Assembly (NCBI RefSeq): GCF_000375545.1
Contig: NZ_AQXF01000002.1
Span: forward strand, 222,716-286,715
Length of the DNA stretch: 64,000 bases
DNA from: Kordiimonas gwangyangensis DSM 19435 = JCM 12864
Lineage (GTDB): Bacteria > Pseudomonadota > Alphaproteobacteria > Sphingomonadales > Kordiimonadaceae
Reading direction: 5' to 3'
The notes beneath the pieces are model-generated. The model was given only the letters and a program-made list of their open reading frames with translations, ran no database searches and was not told the origin of the DNA. This document shows, in pieces, positions 52,068 through 61,108 of the stretch (position 1 is the first letter of the stretch; the number at the start of each line of letters is the position of its first letter). A program made the position numbers and the translations under genes.

Positions 52068-52685
52068 TCAGTCCGCATATTTGACTGAACAGCCGTAAGG
52101 CTTGGTGCTGGTTTCAGCAATTGTTTCGCCAGCCTTCAACGCTTCCCATGCGGCAAGCGCGTAGTTTTTGGCGCCCTCGAGTGAGGATTCGCGCGCGGAT
52201 GGCTGGTCATCAATGGCGCCCATGTACTGCAGCGTGCCGTCAGCATCGATCAGGAACATATGCGGTGTCGTTTTGGCCTTATAGAGCTTGCCGATGGTGC
52301 CGTCGGGGTCCAGCACGATGTAATCCGCATATACGCCGCGGCTTTCGCTTAGGTCATTGGCTTCGTCCGCACTCACATAACCCTGTTGGCCTGGTGCGCT
52401 GGAGATAACGGAAATCCACGTAACACCATCTTCGGTTAGCGCTGCCTGCGTGCGCTGCATGTTGCCGCTGTTATAGTGTTTCTTCACATAGGGGCATTCG
52501 TGGTTGGTCCATTCAAGCATGACCGGCTTGCCACGAAAGTCCTCAAGGCTGATGGTGGCCCCGCCACTTGTGGTGCCCTCAAAGAGCGGTGCTTCCTTGC
52601 CGACGACCGGATCAGCGAGGGCACCAAAAGTTAAACCAGCACTCAAGGAAAACAGCACAAGTAATTTTGATATAGAGCTTTTCAT
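52068..52685 (-). CDS. Thioredoxin-like secreted protein
   Basis: ATG 52685 (MKSSISKLLVLFSLSAGL) has GGGAG upstream, preferred over a GTG three codons earlier. The mature protein has an AhpC/TSA fold with VMLEWTNHECPYVKKHYNSGN where the single Cys could act as a peroxidatic or thiol-acceptor residue, and TPHMFLIDADGTLQYMGAIDD. A second Cys is near the C-terminus (YGCSVKYAD). It is overlapped with the DsbD-like gene by two bases, so it is probably its redox client. Confidence 0.85.
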   Translation of the reverse strand: MKSSISKLLVLFSLSAGLTFGALADPVVGKEAPLFEGTTSGGATISLEDFRGKPVMLEWTNHECPYVKKHYNSGNMQRTQAALTEDGVTWISVISSAPGQQGYVSADEANDLSESRGVYADYIVLDPDGTIGKLYKAKTTPHMFLIDADGTLQYMGAIDDQPSARESSLEGAKNYALAAWEALKAGETIAETSTKPYGCSVKYAD

Positions 52686-52686
52686 T

Positions 52687-54771
52687 CTATTCACTCCCGT
52701 TGATTGCGCTGAATACAGCGCCCTTGGTCAGTAGTTCCGGCAGCACTACGGCTTCGCCGCTGCCTGCCGGGAAATAGAGGTACAGCGGCACACCTGCACG
52801 GCCATAGCGCGCCAGCACTGCGGCAATTTCTGCGTTCCTGTTGGTCCAGTCGCCCTTCAGCACAGTGATGCCACCACCTTTGAATGCCGCCTGAACTTCA
52901 TCTGTTGCGAGCACGACACGTTCATTCACTTTGCAGGTGATGCACCAATCGGCGGTGAAATAGGCGAAGACTGGCTTGCCCTCGTCCACCAGTTCCGCAA
53001 CACGTTGGTCGCTATAGGGCTGGCTATCTTCTGCGACCTCCGCCGCTTGTTCCGTGAGGTCGCCCCAAGGCTTGCTGGCAATAAACGCCACGCCACCCAA
53101 CACAAACAGAATAGCGAAAGCGCGTAATACTTTGCCCTCGCCTTGTTTGGAGAGCCAGATGCCAAAAATGCTGGTGATAAGTCCCGCAAGCAGCAGAAGC
53201 GTAGCGACCGCGCCGACCTGACGGTCAAAGATGTAGAGGAGCCATGCAGCCGTGAGATAAAGCGGGAACGCCAGTGCTTCCTTCATTTTCTCCATCCAAG
53301 CGCCGGGTTTTGGCATCAACCGCGCGAAGGCGGGAATGAAGGACAGGGCTAGGAACGGCAGCGCAAGGCCAATGGCTAGCAGGCTGAACACCACAAACAC
53401 GGTAATAAGCGGCTGGGTAAGCGCAAAACCGATGGCTGGCGCCATCAGTGGCGCAGTGCAAGGCGTGGCGACCAGTGCGGCGAGTACACCTTTGAAGAAG
53501 GCGCCCTGGATTCCCTCGCGGGCGGCGAGCGTTTGGCCGGCGCTTTCTGCACCAAAGCTGATGTTAAAGAAGCCGGAGAGAGACAGCGCGACGAAGGTCA
53601 TGAGCACCATCATCAGCGCGACAAACAGCGGTTCCTGCAGTTGGAAGCCCCAACCGATGGCTGCGCCCCCTGCCCTTAACGCTACCAGCACGCCCACTAT
53701 CACCATAAAGCTGACCCAAATGCCGAGGGTGTAGGCAACACCTTCAAGACGGCGGTTTGCCTCGGTTTTATAGTTGGCTGACAGAAAAGCGAAGGCCTTG
53801 AGCGACAGGACCGGGAACACGCACGGCATCAAATTCAGGATCAGTCCGCCAAACAGCGCAAAAAGCGCGGCTTGCCAAAGTGGCATGCTGGCGGCATCCG
53901 GCAGGATGACTGTCTGGCTATCTGGCGCGGTTGCCATGGTGGTCAGTTTGGGCTCAATCTCGAAGCCAACACGCCGGTCACCTGCCAAATTCAGAACCAG
54001 AATTCCGCTTGCATTTGAAGGAGTTGCGGTACCTTCTTCGCGCGGCATGGAGAGCTTGAGGCCATCATCAGCCCACTTCCATGACTGTGGCGCTGCATAG
54101 GCAACGACACCGTCCTGACCTGAGAAATAGTGAGTACTTTCAATGCCCTCCACATCGCCCTGTGTCATGAAGACGGTGAGGATGGAAGCTTCATCGTCGA
54201 CTTCAAGCGAGGATGACCAGTAGGACGGTTCCGGCAGTTTTGCGCGAGTTTTGACAAAAAGCTCAGTGTTTTCAGTGACTTTGTCACCGCTGCCCTGTGT
54301 GCGGTCCAACGTGAGCGTGGCGAACTGCGGTACACACTCGACCTCGCAGATCAGCCATTCAGCCTCTAAAATCAAGGGCTTATCTTCGATCTGCGCACCG
54401 GTTTCAAGCTTCACCAGCATGACAGACGCACCGTGATAACCATAGTTCGCGAGCGGACCTACGGGAATGATTTCCGGTACTGAAAACAAAGGCTTACCCG
54501 CCGTGACACCCGCCGGCAACTGCCAGTCAAGAATGGGTGCGGCGCCACTGTCGCCAGGGTTCTGCCAGTAGGAATGCCAGCCCTCACGGGGTTCAATTTC
54601 AACCGCAAGCCATTGAGAAGACGATGGTTTTAGCCCATTCCGTTCGGCATAAACACGCATGGTGCTATGACTATCCGACGCTTCGGCAAGTGGTGTCGCA
54701 GCATGAACCGCAATCGGCGCAGCCAGAGACAGTGACAGGCAGAACATCAAGGAAATCAGTCGCTTTAGCAC
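52687..54771 (-). CDS. Protein-disulfide reductase, DsbD/ScsB type
   Basis: The 694-residue protein has a signal peptide, a periplasmic N-terminal domain of ScsB type (ICEVECVPQFATLTL with a Cys pair), eight TM helices containing LNLMPCVFPVLSLKAFAF and VATPCTAPLMAPAIG (redox Cys pair) and a C-terminal thioredoxin domain with ADWCITCKVNE. It passes electrons from cytoplasmic thioredoxin to periplasmic proteins. The downstream thioredoxin-like protein is the likely recipient. Six phased 11-bp repeats lie upstream. Confidence 0.92.
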   Translation of the reverse strand: MLKRLISLMFCLSLSLAAPIAVHAATPLAEASDSHSTMRVYAERNGLKPSSSQWLAVEIEPREGWHSYWQNPGDSGAAPILDWQLPAGVTAGKPLFSVPEIIPVGPLANYGYHGASVMLVKLETGAQIEDKPLILEAEWLICEVECVPQFATLTLDRTQGSGDKVTENTELFVKTRAKLPEPSYWSSSLEVDDEASILTVFMTQGDVEGIESTHYFSGQDGVVAYAAPQSWKWADDGLKLSMPREEGTATPSNASGILVLNLAGDRRVGFEIEPKLTTMATAPDSQTVILPDAASMPLWQAALFALFGGLILNLMPCVFPVLSLKAFAFLSANYKTEANRRLEGVAYTLGIWVSFMVIVGVLVALRAGGAAIGWGFQLQEPLFVALMMVLMTFVALSLSGFFNISFGAESAGQTLAAREGIQGAFFKGVLAALVATPCTAPLMAPAIGFALTQPLITVFVVFSLLAIGLALPFLALSFIPAFARLMPKPGAWMEKMKEALAFPLYLTAAWLLYIFDRQVGAVATLLLLAGLITSIFGIWLSKQGEGKVLRAFAILFVLGGVAFIASKPWGDLTEQAAEVAEDSQPYSDQRVAELVDEGKPVFAYFTADWCITCKVNERVVLATDEVQAAFKGGGITVLKGDWTNRNAEIAAVLARYGRAGVPLYLYFPAGSGEAVVLPELLTKGAVFSAINGSE

Positions 54772-54837
54772 AGGAACCTCACTGGTGATTGGTGAGATTG
54801 ATGTATAGCACGCGGCTGAATTTCGTCACGTCACATC

Positions 54838-54903
54838 TGTGTCAGAAGTGTGCGAAAAGTGTGCGGGATCTGTGCGGGGAATGCGCGGAACTTGTGCGGA
54901 AAA
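54838..54903. repeat. Six 11-bp imperfect tandem repeats
   Basis: Units TGTGTCAGAAG, TGTGCGAAAAG, TGTGCGGGATC, TGTGCGGGGAA, TGCGCGGAACT, TGTGCGGAAAA run head to tail; the common core is TGTGCGG. The 11-bp period matches one helical turn. They lie about 70 bp upstream of the DsbD-like start. Confidence 0.75.
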
Positions 54904-54906
54904 ATC

Positions 54907-54940
54907 ACGAGGCCCGCACAAGGGTATGCACGGGCCTCGT
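54907..54940 (-). terminator. Terminator of the M28 peptidase gene
   Basis: ACGAGGCCCG pairs with CGGGCCTCGT (10 bp) around a 14-nt loop. On the minus strand it follows the peptidase stop at 54,958. Confidence 0.72.
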
Positions 54941-54957
54941 TTACTCTAAAAGCAATT

Positions 54958-56361
54958 TTACTCGGCTGCTTTGACGCTGTCAAATGCGCCCATGGGGCCC
55001 GGGAATACGACCGGGCTTTCGAGGCCATCATTAGCGACCGATGCCACGCCGAAGAAATAGTTGTCTACGACAACATTCTCGAGCGTATGGGTGCGCGTGT
55101 CGGCGGGTACAAAATGGCTCCACTGCCACTGGGCGTCGGTGGTCAGGCGCCAGTAGATGCGGAAGCCCTTGAGGTTCGCGCGTTCTTTCTCGTCACCGCG
55201 GATATCCCAGCTGATGGTGGTGGACGGCTGAACCGCGCCCGAAAGCTTCACATCCGCAGGGAATGGCGGCGCGCCGGCCATGGAAGCCAAGGTCACAACG
55301 TTGAGTGCGGTCAATTTGCGGGCATAGTCAAAGTTCACGCCCTCGATCACGTCGCCGTATTTGATGCCGTTCTCGGTACGCAGGTCCTGGTGCTGGCGGT
55401 TATAATTCTCGTTGGTTTCCATGATACGAACGCCGGGCCAGCCGGCTTCGTTTAACGGACGGTGGTGCCCACCACGGCTGAAGCGGTCCAGCCGGTAGAT
55501 CATCATGACATCGAGGTTGGGGATATAGTCGTCCGCCAAACGGTCCACAAGGCGGGCGATATTGCGGCTTGGGCTATCAACCTCGCCGCCCGAGAAGCGC
55601 CGAATGCGGGCCTCTTCCGCGGTTTCGTTATCGCGGGTGCCTTCGGAGAACACACGCGCGGTTGTGTTGTCGACCACACCGTTGATGCCTTCGATATTGC
55701 CGATCATGTCGTTATTGAGCACGCCCATGATGCGCCAGCCTTTTTCCTTGGCGTGGTCGGCGAGGATACGGCCGCCATAAAGCCCCTGCTCTTCGCCCGA
55801 GAGGCCTGCATAGACGATGGTGCCCGGGAATTTGGTCTGGCACAGCACACGCGCGGCTTCCATAGTGCCAGCCATGCCTGAGGCATTGTCGTTCGCGCCG
55901 GGGCTGTCATCGGTGAAATTGAGCGGATCAGACACACGACTGTCGATATCGCCCGACATGATGACAACACGGTCGGGGTCAAGGATGCCGCGCTGAACGG
56001 CGATGACGTCCACGATTTCGGTCGGTTCCGGTACACGCCGGCCGGTGACGGTGTCAGAGATGGTGTAAACCTCAAGCTTGGCGGTACAGCCCTCGTTGAT
56101 GCGCTTGAACTCCGCCTCAATCCAGCGGCGTGCCGCACCAATGCCCCGGGTTTCCGACTTGGTATCGGACAGTGAATGGCGGGTGCCGAAGGAAACGAGC
56201 TTGCGGATATCCGCCTCAATGCGGCCAGCCGAAACTTCAGCCACCATTGTGTGCAAGCGCTGGACTTCGGTTGGCGGATCAAGGTGGTCATCGGCCAGTG
56301 TGCCGGACGCCGAGAGCGCCAGAATGCCAGCCGCGGTGAAAACAGACTGTTTGAATTTCAT
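54958..56361 (-). CDS. Secreted M28-family metallopeptidase
   Basis: The 467-residue protein has a signal peptide (MKFKQSVFTAAGILALSASGTLA). The dinuclear zinc core has VIMSGDIDSR (first ligand region, with Asp in place of the usual HxD His, VIMSGDID), DDSPGANDNASGMAGTMEAARV (bridging Asp), SGEEQGLYGG (Glu base and ligand) and DRFSRGGHHRPLNEAG (final His). Aminopeptidase or carboxypeptidase activity in the periplasm is likely. The C-terminal 90 residues are fibronectin-like (GFRIYWRLTTDAQWQW). Confidence 0.88.
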   Translation of the reverse strand: MKFKQSVFTAAGILALSASGTLADDHLDPPTEVQRLHTMVAEVSAGRIEADIRKLVSFGTRHSLSDTKSETRGIGAARRWIEAEFKRINEGCTAKLEVYTISDTVTGRRVPEPTEIVDVIAVQRGILDPDRVVIMSGDIDSRVSDPLNFTDDSPGANDNASGMAGTMEAARVLCQTKFPGTIVYAGLSGEEQGLYGGRILADHAKEKGWRIMGVLNNDMIGNIEGINGVVDNTTARVFSEGTRDNETAEEARIRRFSGGEVDSPSRNIARLVDRLADDYIPNLDVMMIYRLDRFSRGGHHRPLNEAGWPGVRIMETNENYNRQHQDLRTENGIKYGDVIEGVNFDYARKLTALNVVTLASMAGAPPFPADVKLSGAVQPSTTISWDIRGDEKERANLKGFRIYWRLTTDAQWQWSHFVPADTRTHTLENVVVDNYFFGVASVANDGLESPVVFPGPMGAFDSVKAAE

Positions 56362-56390
56362 CAGTCCCCCCTTTTTGTGTTTATGGTCGG

Positions 56391-56732
56391 TTATCTGGTT
56401 ATCTTGCTATAGACCGCCCTGTCCATGTCACGGCAATCAACACTCAGTGAGTGAGGCGCAAAGCCGGCGGCGGTCATATGATCCAGAAGCGTGTTGGCAA
56501 GCAGTTTCTGCGTGGCGTGATCACGGCCAGACAGCAGATACACGGTGACATGAATGAAGCTGCCGGGCTTGCCGCCCACAAGGCCATGACTGCAGGCATA
56601 GGCGCGGGTTTTGATGTCATCTTCACCAAAAAGGCCAGACGCCAGCGCACCCTTGTGGGCCGCAAGCATCATTTGCTCCACTGCTTTGGCGTCAAAATCG
56701 GCATCGCTATACTCAATCACCAGATGTGGCAT
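56391..56732 (-). CDS. 5-carboxymethyl-2-hydroxymuconate isomerase-like protein
   Basis: The 113-residue protein starts MPHLVIEYSDADF with the catalytic Pro1 of the tautomerase fold and has DIKTRAYACSHGLVGGKPGSFIHVTVYLLSGRDHATQKLLA, the CHMI pattern with active-site Arg. In the homoprotocatechuate path it isomerises 5-carboxymethyl-2-hydroxymuconate. No other hpa genes are nearby, so the substrate may differ. Confidence 0.88.
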   Translation of the reverse strand: MPHLVIEYSDADFDAKAVEQMMLAAHKGALASGLFGEDDIKTRAYACSHGLVGGKPGSFIHVTVYLLSGRDHATQKLLANTLLDHMTAAGFAPHSLSVDCRDMDRAVYSKITR

Positions 56733-56914
56733 GTGGCCCGTCCCTTGAAAGCAATTACATGATGCCCGCTACCATACTGAGGGGCGCGTATGGCGCAAAC
56801 AGTATTTTCCGCGTTCAGTTGCACCTGGCACTTCAAGAACAAGAACGATTCCTACCTTGTAATGATTCGCAATTGCGGTACCATGGGGTTGTATAGACAC
56901 AAGGAGTGATTGAC

Positions 56915-57484
56915 ATGAAATCTTTGTACAGTTTCACGCTTGCTGTTGTTCTTGGTGCACCAATCTATGCCGCAAGCCCTGTCCAACCTGCATCCATGGA
57001 TGATGCTGGCCTCACCTCTGTGTGTGGTGCTGTCCCGGAGGCGCCAGCTAAAGTACGTCAGGCGTCTCGCCCCGAGGCGCTGACCCGCAAAGGCAAGGCG
57101 TTCCTGCGCGATGTGGATGCTTGGCTTACGTGTAGCGAGGCACTGTCAGTCTCACTTCAATATCAGTTGGATGACATGCCGGAAGGCGACGCCAAAACTG
57201 TAACGATTGCAACGCATGACGCTGACTTCGCAGCACAATACGAGCTCTTGAACGCCGAGCTTTTGCAGTTTGAACAGCGCGCCAATGCCACGCAGGCAAA
57301 GCTCAAAACCAGCAATATTGTCAACGCGCGCATGCAGACCCGTTGCACTCGCGCTGACCAAATGCTGCGTCAATGTTTTGACCGCAATGGCTCCTTCCAG
57401 TCACCACTGGGGTCGGTCACACGGCAACGCCTCGCTGAACCAGTAACCGTTCAGAAGCAAACGCCGCCAACCTTCGGCAGGTAA
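56915..57484 (+). CDS. Secreted protein, unknown (189 aa)
   Basis: ATG 56915 has AAGGAG nine bases upstream; a GTG at 56906 overlaps that site. A signal peptide (MKSLYSFTLAVVLGAPIYAA) leads to a helical, charged mature part with Cys residues at VCGAV, LTCSEA, TRCTR and QCFDRN, possibly two disulfides. No family recognised. Confidence 0.65.
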   Translation: MKSLYSFTLAVVLGAPIYAASPVQPASMDDAGLTSVCGAVPEAPAKVRQASRPEALTRKGKAFLRDVDAWLTCSEALSVSLQYQLDDMPEGDAKTVTIATHDADFAAQYELLNAELLQFEQRANATQAKLKTSNIVNARMQTRCTRADQMLRQCFDRNGSFQSPLGSVTRQRLAEPVTVQKQTPPTFGR

Positions 57485-57524
57485 GCGGCGCACCGTAGAG
57501 CTATATCATTACCGTTACGGAAGG

Positions 57525-57950
57525 CTATTCCGTGACGGTGATGGTGATCTTCTTGGAGCTGACCACTGGATTATGCGGGATGTGGTTCATATCCCCCAGA
57601 AGCAGCTGGAGCGTATGAGTGCCCGGCGCAAGCGTGACTGTGGTTTCGGTCTGACCACCACCAAAGTGAATGTGGTTTTCATCCATCGGGATGTTTTCAT
57701 CCAGCGGCGGCAAATCCGTATCGATAATCAGGTGATGGTGCCCGGTATTCGGCTTGTCCGTACCCGCAGGGGCAACACCCATGCCTTTAAGGCCAAAACG
57801 CACTGTCACAGGGCCTTTGACTGTGTCGCCGTCTTGCGGGGTGATGAAATAAACCGCAGCACCTTCGGCTGACGGCGTCGCATCATTGGCAAGTGCACTT
57901 GCGGCTGGCATGAACGCGCCAAGGGCAAGAGCAATCAGCATTTTTTTCAT
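57525..57950 (-). CDS. DUF4399 secreted protein
   Basis: The 141-residue protein has a signal peptide (to about ALAND) and a domain with YFITPQDGDTVKGPVTVRFGLKGMGVAPAG, NTGHHHLIIDTDLP and NHIHFGGGQTETTVTLAPGTHTLQLLLGDMNHIPHNPVVSSKKI. This His-rich beta domain is the DUF4399 pattern. Metal binding through HHH and HxH is plausible. Function unknown. Confidence 0.88.
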   Translation of the reverse strand: MKKMLIALALGAFMPAASALANDATPSAEGAAVYFITPQDGDTVKGPVTVRFGLKGMGVAPAGTDKPNTGHHHLIIDTDLPPLDENIPMDENHIHFGGGQTETTVTLAPGTHTLQLLLGDMNHIPHNPVVSSKKITITVTE

Positions 57951-58021
57951 GAAACATCTCCGAGCAATTTTGATAACGCCCTACTATTTCATATCTCATG
58001 GTTAATGGCTAGGTGGGCACG

Positions 58022-58384
58022 TTAGCCCTTCAAAGCAATAACGTAGAGTTTACGACAGTCTTTTACCGTCTCCCACGTCCCTTTGAAGCCTTCCGCGATG
58101 GTGAAGCGGTCGCCAGCAACGAAGCGGCTTTCGCTACCCTTCTCGTCCGTCAGAACAACCTCGCCTTCAAGCAAGTGGCAGAACTCTTCTTCGCCGGTAT
58201 AGTCCACGCGCCACTTACCAGCCGTTGAGGACCAGAAGCCGGTGAAGAACTTCTCGTCCGCCGAGGTGAAGTGGTTTTCCGTCCGCTGCTGCGGAGAGCC
58301 GGCGATCAGCTTCTCTGCGGCCACGGGGTCTTCGTCGATGTTTGCTTTAGTTTGGTCAATATTGAGTACGCCGTGTGCCGACAT
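58022..58384 (-). CDS. Cupin-domain protein
   Basis: The 120-residue protein is a single cupin with FTGFWSSTAGKWRVDYTGEEEFCHLLEGEVVLTDEKGSESRFVAGDRFTIAEGFKGTWETVKDCRKLYVIAL, a DUF861/EutQ-like pattern: Trp and Glu-His lines (EEEFCHLLEG) with a final KLYVI. Metal binding is likely; ligand unknown. It is a stand-alone gene. Confidence 0.87.
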   Translation of the reverse strand: MSAHGVLNIDQTKANIDEDPVAAEKLIAGSPQQRTENHFTSADEKFFTGFWSSTAGKWRVDYTGEEEFCHLLEGEVVLTDEKGSESRFVAGDRFTIAEGFKGTWETVKDCRKLYVIALKG

Positions 58385-58464
58385 GGGATTTGCCGCGTTT
58401 ATGTCTGGATGTGGTGACGTTCGCCTTTGCCGAGATAAAGCGCAAGAAAAATGTGATCACATTG

Positions 58465-59001
58465 CTATTTTTCGACACTATCAATATGCACATGGGCGAA
58501 GAAGTGGCTGATGATATGCCCGTCATCCGCGAGCGGTACCATGAGCACAGTCACGCCAAAATACGGCACTGAAGGATCCTTCCGGTGGGAGCGTCCAACG
58601 ACCGGCCCCATGGTGTCGAGGCATATGTTGGCGAGCTCAAGTGCGCGTTTCGCGGCTACATGGTCGGCGAAATTGCGTACGGTGCCGCCGCCTGCTTCGC
58701 CGTAAAACCAGGAAACTTTGGTGCCCATCAGTCGGACCTTGATATCAAGCAGTGTCCCGGTGGCAGAACGGCTAGGCTCAAGGATCAGCACATAGGGCAG
58801 CATGCGCTTCATCTCTGCCGGATTGAGCGCCGCACGCGCGGCAAAACGCATGCCGTCCCCGGTGCGGCGATGAATATAGTCCAAGAGCCACGCAGCGTCA
58901 TCGCTCAAGCTGGCGCTTTCACCAGCGCCCAGCGGCGTGACATCAAAACCCGCAAGTCCGTGATTGATTTTACCCGATACGCTACTTTGGAATGACGACA
59001 T
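58465..59001 (-). CDS. PAS_5-type PAS-domain protein
   Basis: ATG 59001 (MSSFQSSVSGKI) is preferred to an ATG at 59013. The 178-residue protein has the PAS_5-like pattern: WLLDYIHRRTGDGMRFAARAALNPAEMKRMLPYVLILEPSRSATGTLLDIKVRLMGT, then YGEAGGGTVRNF and VLMVPLADDGHIISHFFAHV. Such proteins are frequent in alphaproteobacteria and probably sense a ligand. It has no output domain. Confidence 0.83.
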   Translation of the reverse strand: MSSFQSSVSGKINHGLAGFDVTPLGAGESASLSDDAAWLLDYIHRRTGDGMRFAARAALNPAEMKRMLPYVLILEPSRSATGTLLDIKVRLMGTKVSWFYGEAGGGTVRNFADHVAAKRALELANICLDTMGPVVGRSHRKDPSVPYFGVTVLMVPLADDGHIISHFFAHVHIDSVEK

Positions 59002-59112
59002 TCCCACTCCCACACTTTACACATGACAGCGCTAAAAGGCGGCTGTTCAACTCCCGAGATTGAGCGTAATGTGCCGGACGTTAAAATGATCTTACCAGAA
59101 AGCACTCTATTT

Positions 59113-59736
59113 ATGTCGACCCTTGAGCTTGTGATCGCCCCTAACCCGATTTTCCGCAAAAAGGCTGAGCCTGTTGCCAAAGTGGATGATGAAATCCGCG
59201 ATGCTGCCCGGCAGATGCTGGACATCATGTATATGAACCGGGGCATCGGGGTTGGCGCCAACATGGTCGGCCTTCTGAAACGCATTGTGGTGCTTGATCT
59301 GCAGCTTGAAGGCAAACGTGAGCCAATGGTCTTCATCAATCCGGAGATTGTCTGGAAATCGGATGCGACGACGACGCGTGAAGAGGCCTCGCTTAGCTTT
59401 CCCGGCATTTCGGCGGAAGTGACGCGCCCTGATGCCGTGCGTGTTACCTATCTTGACCTCGAGGGCAATGAACAATCGCTCGATTGTGACGGCTGGCTCT
59501 CTACCGTGCTGCAGCATGAAATGGAATATCTCGATGGCCGCACCTACCTTGACCATCTCTCAAAAATGAAGCGCGACGTGCTTATCCGCAAGATGCAGAA
59601 ATATGTGAAGCAGTCAGGCTTCCATGTGCACGGCCCAGGCTGCAGCCATGGTCACGATCATCATCACCACCACCACCACCATCATGACCATGATCACGGT
59701 CATGTGCATGGCCCGGACTGTGACCACGACCATTAG
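59113..59736 (+). CDS. Peptide deformylase-like pseudoenzyme with His-rich tail
   Basis: The start at 59113 (MSTLELVIAPNPIFRKKAEPV) aligns with normal deformylases; two upstream ATGs at 59023 and 59086 would add a leader. The fold is clear, but all three motifs are changed: GIGVGANMVG (Gln of GxGLAAxQ is Met51), EEASLSFPG (the metal-ligand Cys of EGCLS is Ser93) and QHEMEYLDG (second His of HExxH is Tyr139). Two of three metal ligands and the catalytic Gln are therefore missing. The last 35 residues are almost all His, Asp and Gly with two Cys, a likely metal-binding tail. It should not be a normal deformylase. Confidence 0.8.
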   Translation: MSTLELVIAPNPIFRKKAEPVAKVDDEIRDAARQMLDIMYMNRGIGVGANMVGLLKRIVVLDLQLEGKREPMVFINPEIVWKSDATTTREEASLSFPGISAEVTRPDAVRVTYLDLEGNEQSLDCDGWLSTVLQHEMEYLDGRTYLDHLSKMKRDVLIRKMQKYVKQSGFHVHGPGCSHGHDHHHHHHHHHDHDHGHVHGPDCDHDH

Positions 59737-59769
59737 AGGTCGTGGGTCGCTCGCGGCCAGTGAGTACTT

Positions 59770-60354
59770 TTAAATGCGCAGACCGTGGCGGTCGATGATC
59801 GCGCCCAGCGCATCGCGGTGCGCCGCCACTTGTTCATATACCCACGTGTAGTGATCTTTCTGCCAATAGGCCAGGACCTCGGCAGCCGTGTCATCGCCAA
59901 AGATCTTTCTCATGGCGTCAATCTCCAGATAACAGACGATCACATGCATGTAGGTGGCATCTTCGTCGTCTGAGCCATAAGGAAAGCCGGTTTTTGCCGG
60001 GCCCAGAAGCTTGGCGATCTCGGCCTTGGCGGCTTCTGTCGCATCACGGTTGGCGGTGAGATGCCAGTGGATCTGTTCATGCAGGTAGGTGGAATAGAGG
60101 CTGGGCAGGTACTCAAGGTTGCGAGTGTGCAGGGTCAGCACCGGGTGGCTGTGCGGGATGGTGCGCAGATCGACATGAAGCCTGTTCGTGAACATCCAGC
60201 TTGAGACATCGTGGCTGTCGACAAAGTCTTGAATGGCCTCGCCCGTCGCGATCTCGCGCTCGTGGTTGTTCTCTGTCGTGATCTCAAGCTCTGTGGCGAC
60301 CGCGCCAAAGCTGATGGCGGCCATCATTGCAACGCTTATGAGCGCTCTCTTCAT
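59770..60354 (-). CDS. Secreted HExxH protein, putative metallopeptidase
   Basis: The 194-residue protein has a signal peptide (MKRALISVAMMAAISFGAVA). It contains STYLHEQIHWHLT with HEQIH at residues 92-96, and about 45 residues later YLEIDAMRKIFG that could give a Glu ligand as in gluzincins. No family is recognised. It lies next to other metal-related proteins. Confidence 0.68.
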   Translation of the reverse strand: MKRALISVAMMAAISFGAVATELEITTENNHEREIATGEAIQDFVDSHDVSSWMFTNRLHVDLRTIPHSHPVLTLHTRNLEYLPSLYSTYLHEQIHWHLTANRDATEAAKAEIAKLLGPAKTGFPYGSDDEDATYMHVIVCYLEIDAMRKIFGDDTAAEVLAYWQKDHYTWVYEQVAAHRDALGAIIDRHGLRI

Positions 60355-60438
60355 ACCAGTCTCCTCGCATGCCCATTATTGTGATTGGCGCTGACGGTAC
60401 TGAGCATCAGTTTTGCTGTAAAGACTGGGCTGTGAAAG

Positions 60439-60993
60439 CTACTGGATGAAGCCGTCCTGTGGCGGCACATAGTCGAAGATCAGGTGATAGCGGTCAGCGC
60501 CGCCCTCATTCACAACGCTATGGTCGAGAAGGTTGTTGAGCTCATAGCCCTGACCGACCTCAAGTTTGTAATTTTCGCCGTCAATGGTGAACACAACGCC
60601 GTCATTAGTCTGAAGCGGTACATGGATACGGTGGCCAACCGCAAATGAAGGTGCTGCATCATAGTGCTCTTCAATGACGCCACCTTTGACAAGGTTTGCC
60701 ACCATGGCGCGGATGATCGCGCCGCCCGGCGGGTAATGATCACGTACAATTTTCTCGATGATAGGCATGGCAAGATGAGCCACCACGTCCCAGCCCGGAT
60801 AACGGGCCAGCCGGATGTCTGGCCAGCCTTCGGAGAAGATCATCACAATGGATTTGGTGTGTCGGTGCACGTCAAAGCGTTTCTGGCGAATATCACAGAG
60901 GTCCCACACCTCAGGTTTCAGCGTTTGAACGTGTGAAATAAGCGCCTGGCATTCAACTGCGCCAAGCTCCCGGATCGGTACGCCGATATCCAT
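60439..60993 (-). CDS. Asp/Asn beta-hydroxylase-like protein
   Basis: The 184-residue protein has a jelly-roll oxygenase core: GGVIEEHYDAAPSFAVGHRIHVPLQTNDGVVFTIDGENYKLEVGQGYELNNLLDHSVVNEGGADRYHLIFDYVPP (given here in pieces: VGHRIHVPLQTNDGV, LNNLLDHSVVNEG). The His-Arg and second His fit the Asp_Arg_Hydrox family that uses iron and 2-oxoglutarate. Substrate unknown. Confidence 0.85.
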   Translation of the reverse strand: MDIGVPIRELGAVECQALISHVQTLKPEVWDLCDIRQKRFDVHRHTKSIVMIFSEGWPDIRLARYPGWDVVAHLAMPIIEKIVRDHYPPGGAIIRAMVANLVKGGVIEEHYDAAPSFAVGHRIHVPLQTNDGVVFTIDGENYKLEVGQGYELNNLLDHSVVNEGGADRYHLIFDYVPPQDGFIQ

Positions 60994-61108
60994 GGAAAAC
61001 TACCTCTCTGTACGACACAACAGCGGTCATTCTCCATAATCTGGCAGGGTAGTCAACGAAGGATATAAACCAATGATATATAACTGGTTTAGTGCCGACG
61101 AAGGGACG

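Noticed and set aside
54850-55455. Long plus-strand frame over the 11-bp repeats and the M28 gene
   Set aside because: Its Cys-rich start is a by-product of the tandem repeat and the rest is antisense to a clear peptidase.
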